Below are positions 1 to 10,013 of a stretch of DNA of 64,000 bases, one piece after another. The first letter of the stretch is position 1. Each line of letters opens with the position of its first letter. The DNA comes from Membranipora membranacea (Eukaryota > Bryozoa > Gymnolaemata > Cheilostomatida > Membraniporidae): positions 28,894,001-28,958,000 of the forward strand of contig OU612065.1 in NCBI GenBank assembly GCA_914767715.1, written 5' to 3'. The position numbers were made by a program, and so were the translations under genes. The notes below the pieces were generated by a model, which was given only the letters and a program-made list of their open reading frames with translations, searched no databases and was not told the origin of the DNA.

Positions 1-1445
1 ATCTGGCCGTAAAAAACACCAAGGGTCCCCCCTTTGTTACTTTTTATAATTTTAAAGTCGCTCTCATCTCTGTTCTAGTTATCGTAGGATCTTCATATTC
101 TGGAATTTGAATGAGGCCAATGAGGCCATCAACTGGTCAGAGTTTAAAAGAAATCCGATGGCTTTTTAATTTTTTTCGCCTGCCGTTTGGCATGTTTTTT
201 TATGTCAAAATTGGCCCTCGTTAAAAATGTTGCTGACGCCAATCTAAGAGGGGCAGCCCCGAACGGTTTTCCGTTCCAAAGTCAGCATGAAATTCCACAC
301 GGTATAGAGTAGGTTAGAAGGCAATCTATTTTTTAATCTGGCCGTAAAAAACACCAAGGGTCCCCCCTTTGTTACTTTTTATAATGTTAAAGTCGCTCTC
401 ATCTCTGTTCTAGTTATCGTAGGATCTTCATCTTCTGGAATTTGAATGTGGCCAATGAGGCCATCAACTGGTCAGAGTTTAAAAGAAATCCGATGGCTTT
501 TTATTTTTTTCGCCTGCGGTTTGGCATGTTTTTTTATGTCAAAATTGGCCCTCGTTAAAAATGTTGCTGACGCCAATCTAAGAGGGGCAGCCCCGAACGG
601 TCTCCGTTCCAAAGTCAGCATGAAATTCCACACGGTATAGAGTAGGTTAGAAGGCAATCTATTTTTTAATCTGGCCGTAAAAAACACCAAGGGTCCCCCC
701 TTTGTTACTTTTTATAATTTTAAAGTCGCTCTCATCTCTGTTCTATTTATCGTAGGATCTTCATATTCTGGAATTTGAATGAGGCCAATGAGGCCATCAA
801 CTGGTCAGAGTTTAAAAGAAATCCGATGGCTTTTTAATCTTTTCGCCTGCCGTTTGGCATGTTTTATTATGTCAAAATTGGCCCTCGTTAAAAATGTTGC
901 TGACGCCAATCTAAGAGGGGCAGCCCCGAACGGTTTTCCGTTCCAAAGTCAGCATGAAATTCCACACGGTATAGAGTAGGTTAGAAGGCAATCTATTTTT
1001 TAATCTGGCCGTAAAACACACCAAGGGTCCCCCCTTTGTTACTTTTTATAATTTTAAAGTCGCTCTCATCTCTGTTCTATTTATCGTAGGATCTTCATAT
1101 TCTGGAATTTGAATGAGGCCAATGAGGCCATCAACTGGTCAGAGTTTAAAAGAGATCCGATGGCTTTTTAATTTTTTCGCCTGCCGTTTGGCATGTTTTT
1201 TTATGTCAAAATTGGCCCTCGTTAAAAATGTTGCTGACGCCAATCTAAGAGGGGCAGCCCCGAACCGTTTTACGTTCCAAAGTCAGCATGAAATTCCACA
1301 CGGTATAGAGTAGGTTAGAAGGCAATCTATTTTTTAATCTGGCCGTAAAAAACACCAAGGGTCCCCCCTTTGTTACTTTTTATAATTTTAAAGTCGCTCT
1401 CATCTCTGTTCTATTTATCGTAGGATCTTCATATTCTGGAATTTG

Positions 1446-1463
1446 AATGAGGCCAATGAGGCC
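1446..1463 (+). repeat. Internal 9-bp tandem duplication (AATGAGGCC x2), present in nearly every monomer
   Basis: AATGAGGCC occurs twice without a gap at unit 110-127, shown here in the reference monomer. It holds two of the four GGCC sites of the unit. One monomer has lost a copy (single copy at 9798-9806), and two monomers have a 4-bp deletion plus a substitution in it (near 37502 and 39837). This marks it as a site of slippage or microhomology-mediated change. Confidence 0.9.
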
Positions 1464-1584
1464 ATCAACTGGTCAGAGTTTAAAAGAAATCCGATGGCTT
1501 TTTAATTTTTTCGCCTGCCGTTTGGCATGTTTTTTTATGTCAAAATTGGCCCTCGTTAAAAATGTTGCTGACGCCAATCTAAGA

Positions 1585-1595
1585 GGGGCAGCCCC
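1585..1595. repeat. Inverted repeat GGGGC-A-GCCCC (dyad 1)
   Basis: A perfect 5-bp inverted repeat around a single A at unit 249-259. As a folded single strand it would form four G-C pairs with a CAG loop. It is retained in most monomers. Exceptions include GGGGCAACCCC at 35978-35988 and 38310-38320 and GTGGCAGCCCC at 54344 and 55679. A role as a protein site or structure is inference only. Confidence 0.8.
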
Positions 1596-1611
1596 GAACG
1601 GTTTTCCGTTC
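1596..1611. repeat. Inverted repeat GAACGG-TTTT-CCGTTC (dyad 2)
   Basis: A perfect 6-bp stem with a T4 loop at unit 260-275, starting at the base after dyad 1. Most monomers keep it intact. One monomer type (copies near 600, 4610 and 7282) has a 3-nt loop but both arms intact. Another (near 1265, 2600, 3269 and 6276) changes one base in each arm, G264C and C270A, leaving a 4-bp stem. The monomer at 3676-4010 has only the C270A change. Conservation may simply reflect homogenisation. Confidence 0.85.
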
Positions 1612-1663
1612 CAAAGTCAGCATGAAATTCCACACGGTATAGAGTAGGTTAGAAGGCAATCTA

Positions 1664-1686
1664 TTTTTTAATCTGGCCGTAAAAAA
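1664..1686. repeat. A/T inverted repeat across the monomer junction
   Basis: TTTTTTA (unit 328-334) and TAAAAAA (unit 10-16 of the next monomer) are exact reverse complements, separated by the 9-base loop ATCTGGCCG. The element exists only because monomers are joined head to tail. In the subfamily found from about 43 kb the right arm reads TGAAAAA, giving one mismatch. Confidence 0.75.
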
Positions 1687-2005
1687 CACCAAGGGTCCCC
1701 CCTTTGTTACTTTTTATAATTTTAAAGTCGCTCTCATCTCTGTTCTATTTATCGTAGGATCTTCACATTCTGGAATTTGAATGAGGCCAATGAGGCCATC
1801 AACTGGTCAGAGCTTAAAAGAAATTCGATGGCTTTTTAATTTTTTTCGCCTGCCGTTTGGCATGTTTTTTTATGTCAAAATTGGCCCTCGTTAAAAATGT
1901 TGCTGACGCCAATCTAAGAGGGGCAGCCCCGAACGGTTTTCCGTTCCAAAGTCAGCATGAAATTCCACACGGTATAGAGTAGGTTAGAAGGCAATCTATT
2001 TTTTA

Positions 2006-2339
2006 ATCTGGCCGTAAAAAACACCAAGGGTCCCCCCTTTGTTACTTTTTATAATGTTAAAGTCGCTCTCATCTCTGTTCTAGTTATCGTAGGATCTTCA
2101 TCTTCTGGAATTTGAATGTGGCCAATGAGGCCATCAACTGGTCAGAGTTTAAAAGAAATCCGATGGCTTTTTATTTTTTTCGCCTGCGGTTTGGCATGTT
2201 TTATTATGTCAAAATTGGCCCTCGTTAAAAATGTTGCTGACGCCAATCTAAGAGGGGCAGCCCCGAACGGTTTTCCGTTCCAAAGTCAGCATGAAATTCC
2301 ACACGGTATAGAGTAGGTTAGAAGGCAATCTATTTTTTA
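2006..2339 (+). repeat. Hybrid monomer (2-type left part, ATTATG-type right part)
   Basis: The left part carries all markers of the 2-type (TATAATGTTAAAG, CTAGTTATCG, GAATGTGGCC, CTGCGG at 2188). From 2203 on it carries the GTTTTATTATG marker and the normal TTTTCCG loop of the type that follows 2-type monomers elsewhere (669-1002 follows 336-668; 4679 follows 4346; 7351 follows 7018). The next monomer (2340) is the type that follows that pair at 1003. Two adjacent monomers have thus collapsed into one. The breakpoint lies between 2188 and 2203. Confidence 0.8.
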
Positions 2340-2673
2340 ATCTGGCCGTAAAAAACACCAAGGGTCCCCCCTTTGTTACTTTTTATAATTTTAAAGTCGC
2401 TCTCATCTCTGTTCTATTTATCGTAGGATCTTCATATTCTGGAATTTGAATGAGGCCAATGAGGCCATCAACTGGTCAGAGTTTAAAAGAGATCCGATGG
2501 CTTTTTAATTTTTTCGCCTGCCGTTTGGCATGTTTTTTTATGTCAAAATTGGCCCTCGTTAAAAATGTTGCTGACGCCAATCTAAGAGGGGCAGCCCCGA
2601 ACCGTTTTACGTTCCAAAGTCAGCATGAAATTCCACACGGTATAGAGTAGGTTAGAAGGCAATCTATTTTTTA

Positions 2674-4010
2674 ATCTGGCCGTAAAAAACACCAAGGGTC
2701 CCCCCTTTGTTACTTTTTATAATTTTAAAGTCGCTCTCATCTCTGTTCTATTTATCGTAGAATCTTCATATTCTGGAATTTGAATGAGGCCAACGAGGCC
2801 ATCAACTGGTCAGAGTTTAAAAGAAATCCGATGGCTTTTTAATTTTTTCGCCTGCCGTTTGGCATGTTTTATTATGTCAAAATTGGCCCTCGTTAAAAAT
2901 GTTGCTGACGCCAATCTAAGAGGGGCAGCCCCGAACGGTTTTCCGTTCCAAAGTCAGCATGAAATTCCACACGGTATAGAGTAGGTTAGAAGGCAATCTA
3001 TTTTTTAATCTGGCCGTAAAAAACACCAAGGGTCCCCCCTTTGTTACTTTTTATAATTTTAAAGTCGCTCTCATCTCTGTTCTATTTATCGTAGGATCTT
3101 CATATTCTGGAATTTGAATGAGGCCAATGAGGCCATCAACTGGTCAGAGTTTAAAAGAGATCCGATGGCTTTTTAATTTTTTCGCCTGCCGTTTGGCATG
3201 TTTTTTTATGTCAAAATTGGCCCTCGTTAAAAATGTTGCTGACGCCAATCTAAGAGGGGCAGCCCCGAACCGTTTTACGTTCCAAAGTCAGCATGAAATT
3301 CCACACGGTATAGAGTAGGTTAGAAGGCAATCTATTTTTTAATCTGGCCGTAAAAAACACCAAGGGTCCCCCCTTTGTTACTTTTTATAATTTTAAAGTC
3401 GCTCTCATCTCTGTTCTATTTATCGTAGGATCTTCATATTCTGGAATTTGAATGAGGCCAATGAGGCCATCAACTGGTCAGAGTTTAAAAGAAATCCGAT
3501 GGCTTTTTAATTTTTTCGCCTGCCGTTTGGCATGTTTTTTTATGTCAAAATTGGCCCTCGTTAAAAATGTTGCTGACGCCAATCTAAGAGGGGCAGCCCC
3601 GAACGGTTTTCCGTTCCAAAGTCAGCATGAAATTCCACACGGTATAGAGTAGGTTAGAAGGCAATCTATTTTTTAATCTGGCCGTAAAAAACACCAAGGG
3701 GCCCTCCTTTGTTACTTTTTATAATTTTAAAGTCGCTCTCATCTCTGCTCTATTTATCGTAGGATCTTCACATTCTGGAATTTGAATGAGGCCAATGAGG
3801 CCATCAACTGGTCAGAGCTTAAAAGAAATTCGATGGCTTTTTAATTTTTTTCGCCTGCCGTTTGGCATGTTTTTTTATGTCAAAATTGGCCCTCGTTAAA
3901 AATGTTGCTGACGCCAATCTAAGAGGGGCAGCCCCGAACGGTTTTACGTTCCAAAGTCAGCATGAAATTCCACACGGTATAGAGTAGGTTAGAAGGCAAT
4001 CTATTTTTTA
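2674..4010 (+). repeat. Four-monomer segment, copy 1 (recurs at 5681-7017)
   Basis: Four monomers in the order GCCAACGAGG type, AGAGATCCG type, consensus, CACATTCTGG type (335 bp, with CTCTGCTC) match 5681-7017 in order and in total length (1337 bp), 3007 bp apart. Differences seen include GTTTTATTATG against GTTTCATTATG in the first monomer, and the C270A change plus GGCCCTCC in the last monomer here. Confidence 0.75.
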
Positions 4011-4345
4011 ATCTGGCCGTAAAAAACACAATGGGTCCCCCCTTTGTTACTTTTTATAATTTTAAAGTCGCTCTCATCTCTGTTCTATTTATCGTAGGAT
4101 CTTCACATTCTGGAATTTGAATGAGGCCAATGAGGCCATCAACTGGTCAGAGCTTAAAAGAAATTCGATGGCTTTTTAATTTTTTTCGCCTGCCGTTTGG
4201 CATGTTTTTTTATGTCAAAATTGGCCCTCGTTAAAAATGTTGCTGACGCCAATCTAAGAGGGGCAGCCCCGAACGGTTTTCCGTTCCAAAGTCAGCATGA
4301 AATTCCACACGGTATAGAGTAGGTTAGACGGCAATCTATTTTTTA

Positions 4346-6014
4346 ATCTGGCCGTAAAAAACACCAAGGGTCCCCCCTTTGTTACTTTTTATAATGTTAA
4401 AGTCGCTCTCATCTCTGTTCTAGTTATCGTAGGATCTTCATCTTCTGGAATTTGAATGTGGCCAATGAGGCCATCAACTGGTCAGAGTTTAAAAGAAATC
4501 CGATGGCTTTTTATTTTTTTCGCCTGCGGTTTGGCATGTTTTTTTATGTCAAAATTGGCCCTCGTTAAAAATGTTGCTGACGCCAATCTAAGAGGGGCAG
4601 CCCCGAACGGTCTCCGTTCCAAAGTCAGCATGAAATTCCACACGGTATAGAGTAGGTTAGAAGGCAATCTATTTTTTAATCTGGCCGTAAAAAACACCAA
4701 GGGTCCCCCCTTTGTTACTTTTTATAATTTTAAAGTCGCTCTCATCTCTGTTCTATTTATCGTAGGATCTTCATATTCTGGAATTTGAATGAGGCCAATG
4801 AGGCCATCAACTGGTCAGAGTTTAAAAGAAATCCGATGGCTTTTTAATTTTTTCGCCTGCCGTTTGGCATGTTTTATTATGTCAAAATTGGCCCTCGTTA
4901 AAAATGTTGCTGACGCCAATCTAAGAGGGGCAGCCCCGAACGGTTTTCCGTTCCAAAGTCAGCATGAAATTCCACACGGTATAGAGTAGGTTAGAAGGCA
5001 ATCTATTTTTTAATCTGGCCGTAAAAAACACCAAGGGTCCCCCCTTTGTTACTTTTTATAATTTTAAAGTCGCTCTCATCTCTGTTCTATTTATCGTAGG
5101 ATCTTCATATTCTGGAATTTGAATGAGGCCAATGAGGCCATCAACTGGTCAGAGTTTAAAAGAAATCCGATGGCTTTTTAATTTTTTCGCCTGCCGTTTG
5201 GCATGTTTTTTTATGTCAAAATTGGCCCTCGTTAAAAATGTTGCTGACGCCAATCTAAGAGGGGCAGCCCCGAACGGTTTTCCGTTCCAAAGTCAGCATG
5301 AAATTCACCACGGTATAGAGTAGGTTAGAAGGCAATCTATTTTGTAATCTGGCCGTAAAAAACACCACGGGTCCCCCCTTTGTTACTTTTTATAATTTTA
5401 AAGTCGCTCTCATCTCTGTTCTATTTATCGTAGGATCTTCATATTCTGGAATTTGAATGAGGCCAATGAGGCCATCAACTGGTCAGAGTTTAAAAGAAAT
5501 CCGATGGCTTTTTAATTTTTTCGCCTGCCGTTTGGCATGTTTTTTTATGTCAAAATTGGCCCTCGTTAAAAATGTTGCTGACGCCAATCTAAGAGGGGCA
5601 GCCCCGAACGGTTTTCCGTTCCAAAGTCAGCATGAAATTCCACACGGTATAGAGTAGGTTAGAAGGCAATCTATTTTTTAATCTGGCCGTAAAAAACACC
5701 AAGGGTCCCCCCTTTGTTACTTTTTATAATTTTAAAGTCGCTCTCATCTCTGTTCTATTTATCGTAGAATCTTCATATTCTGGAATTTGAATGAGGCCAA
5801 CGAGGCCATCAACTGGTCAGAGTTTAAAAGAAATCCGATGGCTTTTTAATTTTTTCGCCTGCCGTTTGGCATGTTTCATTATGTCAAAATTGGCCCTCGT
5901 TAAAAATGTTGCTGACGCCAATCTAAGAGGGGCAGCCCCGAACGGTTTTCCGTTCCAAAGTCAGCATGAAATTCCACACGGTATAGAGTAGGTTAGAAGG
6001 CAATCTATTTTTTA
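4346..6014 (+). repeat. Five-monomer segment, copy 1 (recurs at 7018-8686)
   Basis: Five monomers, 1669 bp, recur 2672 bp (8 monomers) downstream in the same order: 2-type with the 3-nt hairpin loop (333 bp), GTTTTATTATG type, AAATTCACCACGG with a TTTTGTAATCTGG end, a monomer starting AACACCACGGG, and the GCCAACGAGG type. Confidence 0.8.
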
Positions 6015-7017
6015 ATCTGGCCGTAAAAAACACCAAGGGTCCCCCCTTTGTTACTTTTTATAATTTTAAAGTCGCTCTCATCTCTGTTCTATTTATCGTA
6101 GGATCTTCATATTCTGGAATTTGAATGAGGCCAATGAGGCCATCAACTGGTCAGAGTTTAAAAGAGATCCGATGGCTTTTTAATTTTTTCGCCTGCCGTT
6201 TGGCATGTTTTTTTATGTCAAAATTGGCCCTCGTTAAAAATGTTGCTGACGCCAATCTAAGAGGGGCAGCCCCGAACCGTTTTACGTTCCAAAGTCAGCA
6301 TGAAATTCCACACGGTATAGAGTAGGTTAGAAGGCAATCTATTTTTTAATCTGGCCGTAAAAAACACCAAGGGTCCCCCCTTTGTTACTTTTTATAATTT
6401 TAAAGTCGCTCTCATCTCTGTTCTATTTATCGTAGGATCTTCATATTCTGGAATTTGAATGAGGCCAATGAGGCCATCAACTGGTCAGAGTTTAAAAGAA
6501 ATCCGATGGCTTTTTAATTTTTTCGCCTGCCGTTTGGCATGTTTTTTTATGTCAAAATTGGCCCTCGTTAAAAATGTTGCTGACGCCAATCTAAGAGGGG
6601 CAGCCCCGAACGGTTTTCCGTTCCAAAGTCAGCATGAAATTCCACACGGTATAGAGTAGGTTAGAAGGCAATCTATTTTTTAATCTGGCCGTAAAAAACA
6701 CCAAGGGGCCCCCCTTTGTTACTTTTTATAATTTTAAAGTCGCTCTCATCTCTGCTCTATTTATCGTAGGATCTTCACATTCTGGAATTTGAATGAGGCC
6801 AATGAGGCCATCAACTGGTCAGAGCTTAAAAGAAATTCGATGGCTTTTTAATTTTTTTCGCCTGCCGTTTGGCATGTTTTTTTATGTCAAAATTGGCCCT
6901 CGTTAAAAATGTTGCTGACGCCAATCTAAGAGGGGCAGCCCCGAACGGTTTTCCGTTCCAAAGTCAGCATGAAATTCCACACGGTATAGAGTAGGTTAGA
7001 AGGCAATCTATTTTTTA

Positions 7018-8686
7018 ATCTGGCCGTAAAAAACACCAAGGGTCCCCCCTTTGTTACTTTTTATAATGTTAAAGTCGCTCTCATCTCTGTTCTAGTTATC
7101 GTAGGATCTTCATCTTCTGGAATTTGAATGTGGCCAATGAGGCCATCAACTGGTCAGAGTTTAAAAGAAATCCGATGGCTTTTTATTTTTTTCGCCTGCG
7201 GTTTGGCATGTTTTTTTATGTCAAAATTGGCCCTCGTTAAAAATGTTGCTGACGCCAATCTAAGAGGGGCAGCCCCGAACGGTCTCCGTTCCAAAGTCAG
7301 CATGAAATTCCACACGGTATAGAGTAGGTTAGAAGGCAATCTATTTTTTAATCTGGCCGTAAAAAACACCAAGGGTCCCCCCTTTGTTACTTTTTATAAT
7401 TTTAAAGTCGCTCTCATCTCTGTTCTATTTATCGTAGGATCTTCATATTCTGGAATTTGAATGAGGCCAATGAGGCCATCAACTGGTCAGAGTTTAAAAG
7501 AAATCCGATGGCTTTTTAATTTTTTCGCCTGCCGTTTGGCATGTTTTATTATGTCAAAATTGGCCCTCGTTAAAAATGTTGCTGACGCCAATCTAAGAGG
7601 GGCAGCCCCGAACGGTTTTCCGTTCCAAAGTCAGCATGAAATTCCACACGGTATAGAGTAGGTTAGAAGGCAATCTATTTTTTAATCTGGCCGTAAAAAA
7701 CACCAAGGGTCCCCCCTTTGTTACTTTTTATAATTTTAAAGTCGCTCTCATCTCTGTTCTATTTATCGTAGGATCTTCATATTCTGGAATTTGAATGAGG
7801 CCAATGAGGCCATCAACTGGTCAGAGTTTAAAAGAAATCCGATGGCTTTTTAATTTTTTCGCCTGCCGTTTGGCATGTTTTTTTATGTCAAAATTGGCCC
7901 TCGTTAAAAATGTTGCTGACGCCAATCTAAGAGGGGCAGCCCCGAACGGTTTTCCGTTCCAAAGTCAGCATGAAATTCACCACGGTATAGAGTAGGTTAG
8001 AAGGCAATCTATTTTGTAATCTGGCCGTAAAAAACACCACGGGTCCCCCCTTTGTTACTTTTTATAATTTTAAAGTCGCTCTCATCTCTGTTCTATTTAT
8101 CGTAGGATCTTCATATTCTGGAATTTGAATGAGGCCAATGAGGCCATCAACTGGTCAGAGTTTAAAAGAAATCCGATGGCTTTTTAATTTTTTCGCCTGC
8201 CGTTTGGCATGTTTTTTTATGTCAAAATTGGCCCTCGTTAAAAATGTTGCTGACGCCAATCTAAGAGGGGCAGCCCCGAACGGTTTTCCGTTCCAAAGTC
8301 AGCATGAAATTCCACACGGTATAGAGTAGGTTAGAAGGCAATCTATTTTTTAATCTGGCCGTAAAAAACACCAAGGGTCCCCCCTTTGTTACTTTTTATA
8401 ATTTTAAAGTCGCTCTCATCTCTGTTCTATTTATCGAAGAATCTTCATATTCTGGAATTTGAATGAGGCCAACGAGGCCATCAACTGGTCAGAGTTTAAA
8501 AGATATCCGATGGCTTTTTAATTTTTTCGCCTGCCGTTTGGCATGTTTTTTTATGTCAAAATTGGCCCTCGTTAAAAATGTTGCTGACGCCAATCTAAGA
8601 GGGGCAGCCCCGAACGGTTTTCCGTTCCAAAGTCAGCATGAAATTCCACACGGTATAGAGTAGGTTAGAAGGCAATCTATTTTTTA
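7018..8686 (+). repeat. Five-monomer segment, copy 2
   Basis: Downstream partner of 4346-6014, same order and same length (1669 bp). The last monomer has gained private changes (ATCGAAGAATC, AGATATCCG) and lacks the ATTATG marker. The sixth monomer of copy 1 (AGAGATCCG type at 6015) has no counterpart at 8687, so the duplication tract ends at or near this point. Confidence 0.78.
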
Positions 8687-9688
8687 ATCTGGCCGTAAAA
8701 AACACCAAGGGTCCCCCCTTTGTTACTTTTTATAATTTTAAAGTCGCTCTCATCTCTGTTCTATTTATCGTAGGATCTTCATATTCTGGAATTTGAATGA
8801 GGCCAATGAGGCCATCAACTGGTCAGAGTTTAAAAGAAATCCGATGGCTTTTTAATTTTTTCGCCTGCCGTTTGGCATGTTTTTTTATGTCAAAATTGGC
8901 CCTCGCTAAAAATGTTGCTGACGCCAATCTAAGAGGGGCAGCCCCGAACGGTTTTCCGTTCCAAAGTCAGCATGAAATTCCACACGGTATAGAGTAGGTT
9001 AGAAGGCAATCTATTTTTTAATCTGGCCGTAAAAAACACCAAGGGTCCCCCCTTTGTTACTTTTTATAATTTTAAAGTCGCTCTCATCTCTGTTCTATTT
9101 ATCGTAGGATCTTCATATTCTGGAATTTGAATGAGGCCAATGAGGCCATCAACTGGTCAGAGTTTAAAAGAAATCCGATGGCTTTTTAATTTTTTCGCCT
9201 GCCGTTTGGCATGTTTTTTTATGTCAAAATTGGCCCTCGTTAAAAATGTTGCTGACGCCAATCTAAGAGGGGCAGCCCCGAACGGTTTTCCGTTCCAAAG
9301 TCAGCATGAAATTCCACACGGTATAGAGTAGGTTAGAAGGCAATCTATTTTTTAATCTGGCCGTAAAAAACACCAATGGTCCCCCCTTTGTTACTTTTTA
9401 TAATTTTAAAGTCGCTCTCATCTCTATTCTATTTATCGTAGAATCTTCATATTCTGGAATTTGAATGAGGCCAATGAGGCCATCAACTGGTCAGAGTTTA
9501 AAAGAAATCCGATGGCTTTTTAATTTTTTCGCCTGCCGTTTGGCATGTTTTTTTATGTCAAAATTGGCCCTCGTTAAAGATGTTGCTGACGCCAATCTAA
9601 GAGGGGCAGCCCCGAACGGTTTTCCGTTCCAAAGTCAGCATGAAATTCCACACGGTATAGAGTAGGTTAGAAGGCAATCTATTTTTTA

Positions 9689-10013
9689 ATCTGGCCGTAA
9701 AAAACACCAATGGTCCCCCCTTTGTTACTTTTTATAATTTTAAAGTCGCTCTCATCTCTGTTCTAGTTATCGTAGGATCTTCATATTCTGGAATTTGAAT
9801 GAGGCCATCAACTATTCAGAGTTTAAAAGAAATCCGATGGCTTTTTATTTTTTTCGCCTGCGGTTTGGCATGTTCTTTTATGTCAAAATTGGCCCTCGTT
9901 AAAAATGTTGCTGACGCCAATCTAAGAGGGGCAGCCCCGAACGGTTTTCCGTTCCAAAGTCAGCATGAAATTCCACACGGTATAGAGTAGGTTAGAAGGC
10001 AATCTATTTTTTA
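9689..10013 (+). repeat. Short monomer, 325 bp (lost one 9-bp repeat copy)
   Basis: AATGAGGCC is present only once (9798-9806), and the monomer is exactly 9 bp short. It also has ACTATTCAG in place of ACTGGTCAG, plus CTAGTTATCG and GTTCTTTTATG. The GTTCTTTTATG marker is shared with the next monomer (10014-10346), which keeps both 9-mers, so the loss happened after these two became neighbours or by conversion. Confidence 0.9.

Larger units (their letters stand above)
1447..1647 (+). other. Recurrent 66-codon open frame, probably not a gene
   Basis: ATG to TAG at unit 111-311, shown here in the reference copy; about 160 of 191 monomers keep a full-length or near full-length version. The predicted peptide begins MRPMRPSTGQSLKEIRWLF and has a hydrophobic middle (about residues 19-36), produced by the T-rich tracts. 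Because 334 is not a multiple of three, successive copies fall in different frames and cannot fuse into a longer protein. Many variants change the amino acid, and about 28 copies are broken by a one-base length change in a T run or by TGA (for example AATTTGATGG near 43889, 46228 and 49902). No splice-consistent structure or homologue is recognised. I read it as a chance frame preserved by homogenisation. Confidence 0.6.
1337..1670 (+). repeat. Reference monomer (consensus-like, 334 bp)
   Basis: This copy carries the majority base at essentially every position and serves as the coordinate frame. Unit 1-16 is the right arm of the junction dyad. Unit 23-32 is GGGTCCCCCC. Unit 41-57 is an A+T-rich block containing TATAAT and TTTAAA. 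GATC lies at 88-91. The tandem 9-mer AATGAGGCC occupies 110-118 and 119-127. T-rich tracts lie at 163-167, 170-175 and 194-200. Dyads occupy 249-259 and 260-275. The T6 run is at 328-333. I found no tRNA A/B box pair, no 5S rRNA internal promoter and no match to the 17-bp CENP-B box. Confidence 0.93.

Noticed and set aside
472-690. Minus-strand open frames of 65-72 codons (472-690, 4482-4700, 7154-7372, 19736-19933, 47119-47316)
   Set aside because: They appear only where a monomer variant removes a stop, overlap the plus-strand frame, and have no recognisable domain. The first three are copies of one monomer type. They are by-products of the repeat.
1377-1393. TATAAT/TTTAAA block as a promoter
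   Set aside because: A+T-rich blocks of this kind arise readily in a unit of 60% A+T. No gene follows, and the block varies freely (TTTATAAT and TTTCATAAT).
1512-1533. CENP-B box-like sequence around TTCGCCTGCCG
   Set aside because: It shares only the TTCG core with the 17-bp box. The required central A and the CGGG are absent, and no match is seen on the other strand.
1644-1655. TAGGTTAG as a trace of arthropod-type TTAGG telomere repeat
   Set aside because: Only 8-9 bases match, once per monomer. That is expected by chance in a 334-bp unit and gives no evidence for a subtelomere.
1337-1670. Hidden RNA gene (tRNA, 5S rRNA, snRNA) in the monomer
   Set aside because: No A/B box pair, no 5S internal control region and no Sm-site context could be seen. 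GGTTCGAAGG near 49060 resembles a B box only through a private substitution.
1337-1670. 334-bp unit as a dimer of two related 167-bp halves
   Set aside because: By eye the halves do not align. The best internal resemblance (TGGCCGTAAAAA with TGGCCCTCGTTAAAAA) is short and not at a 167-bp offset.
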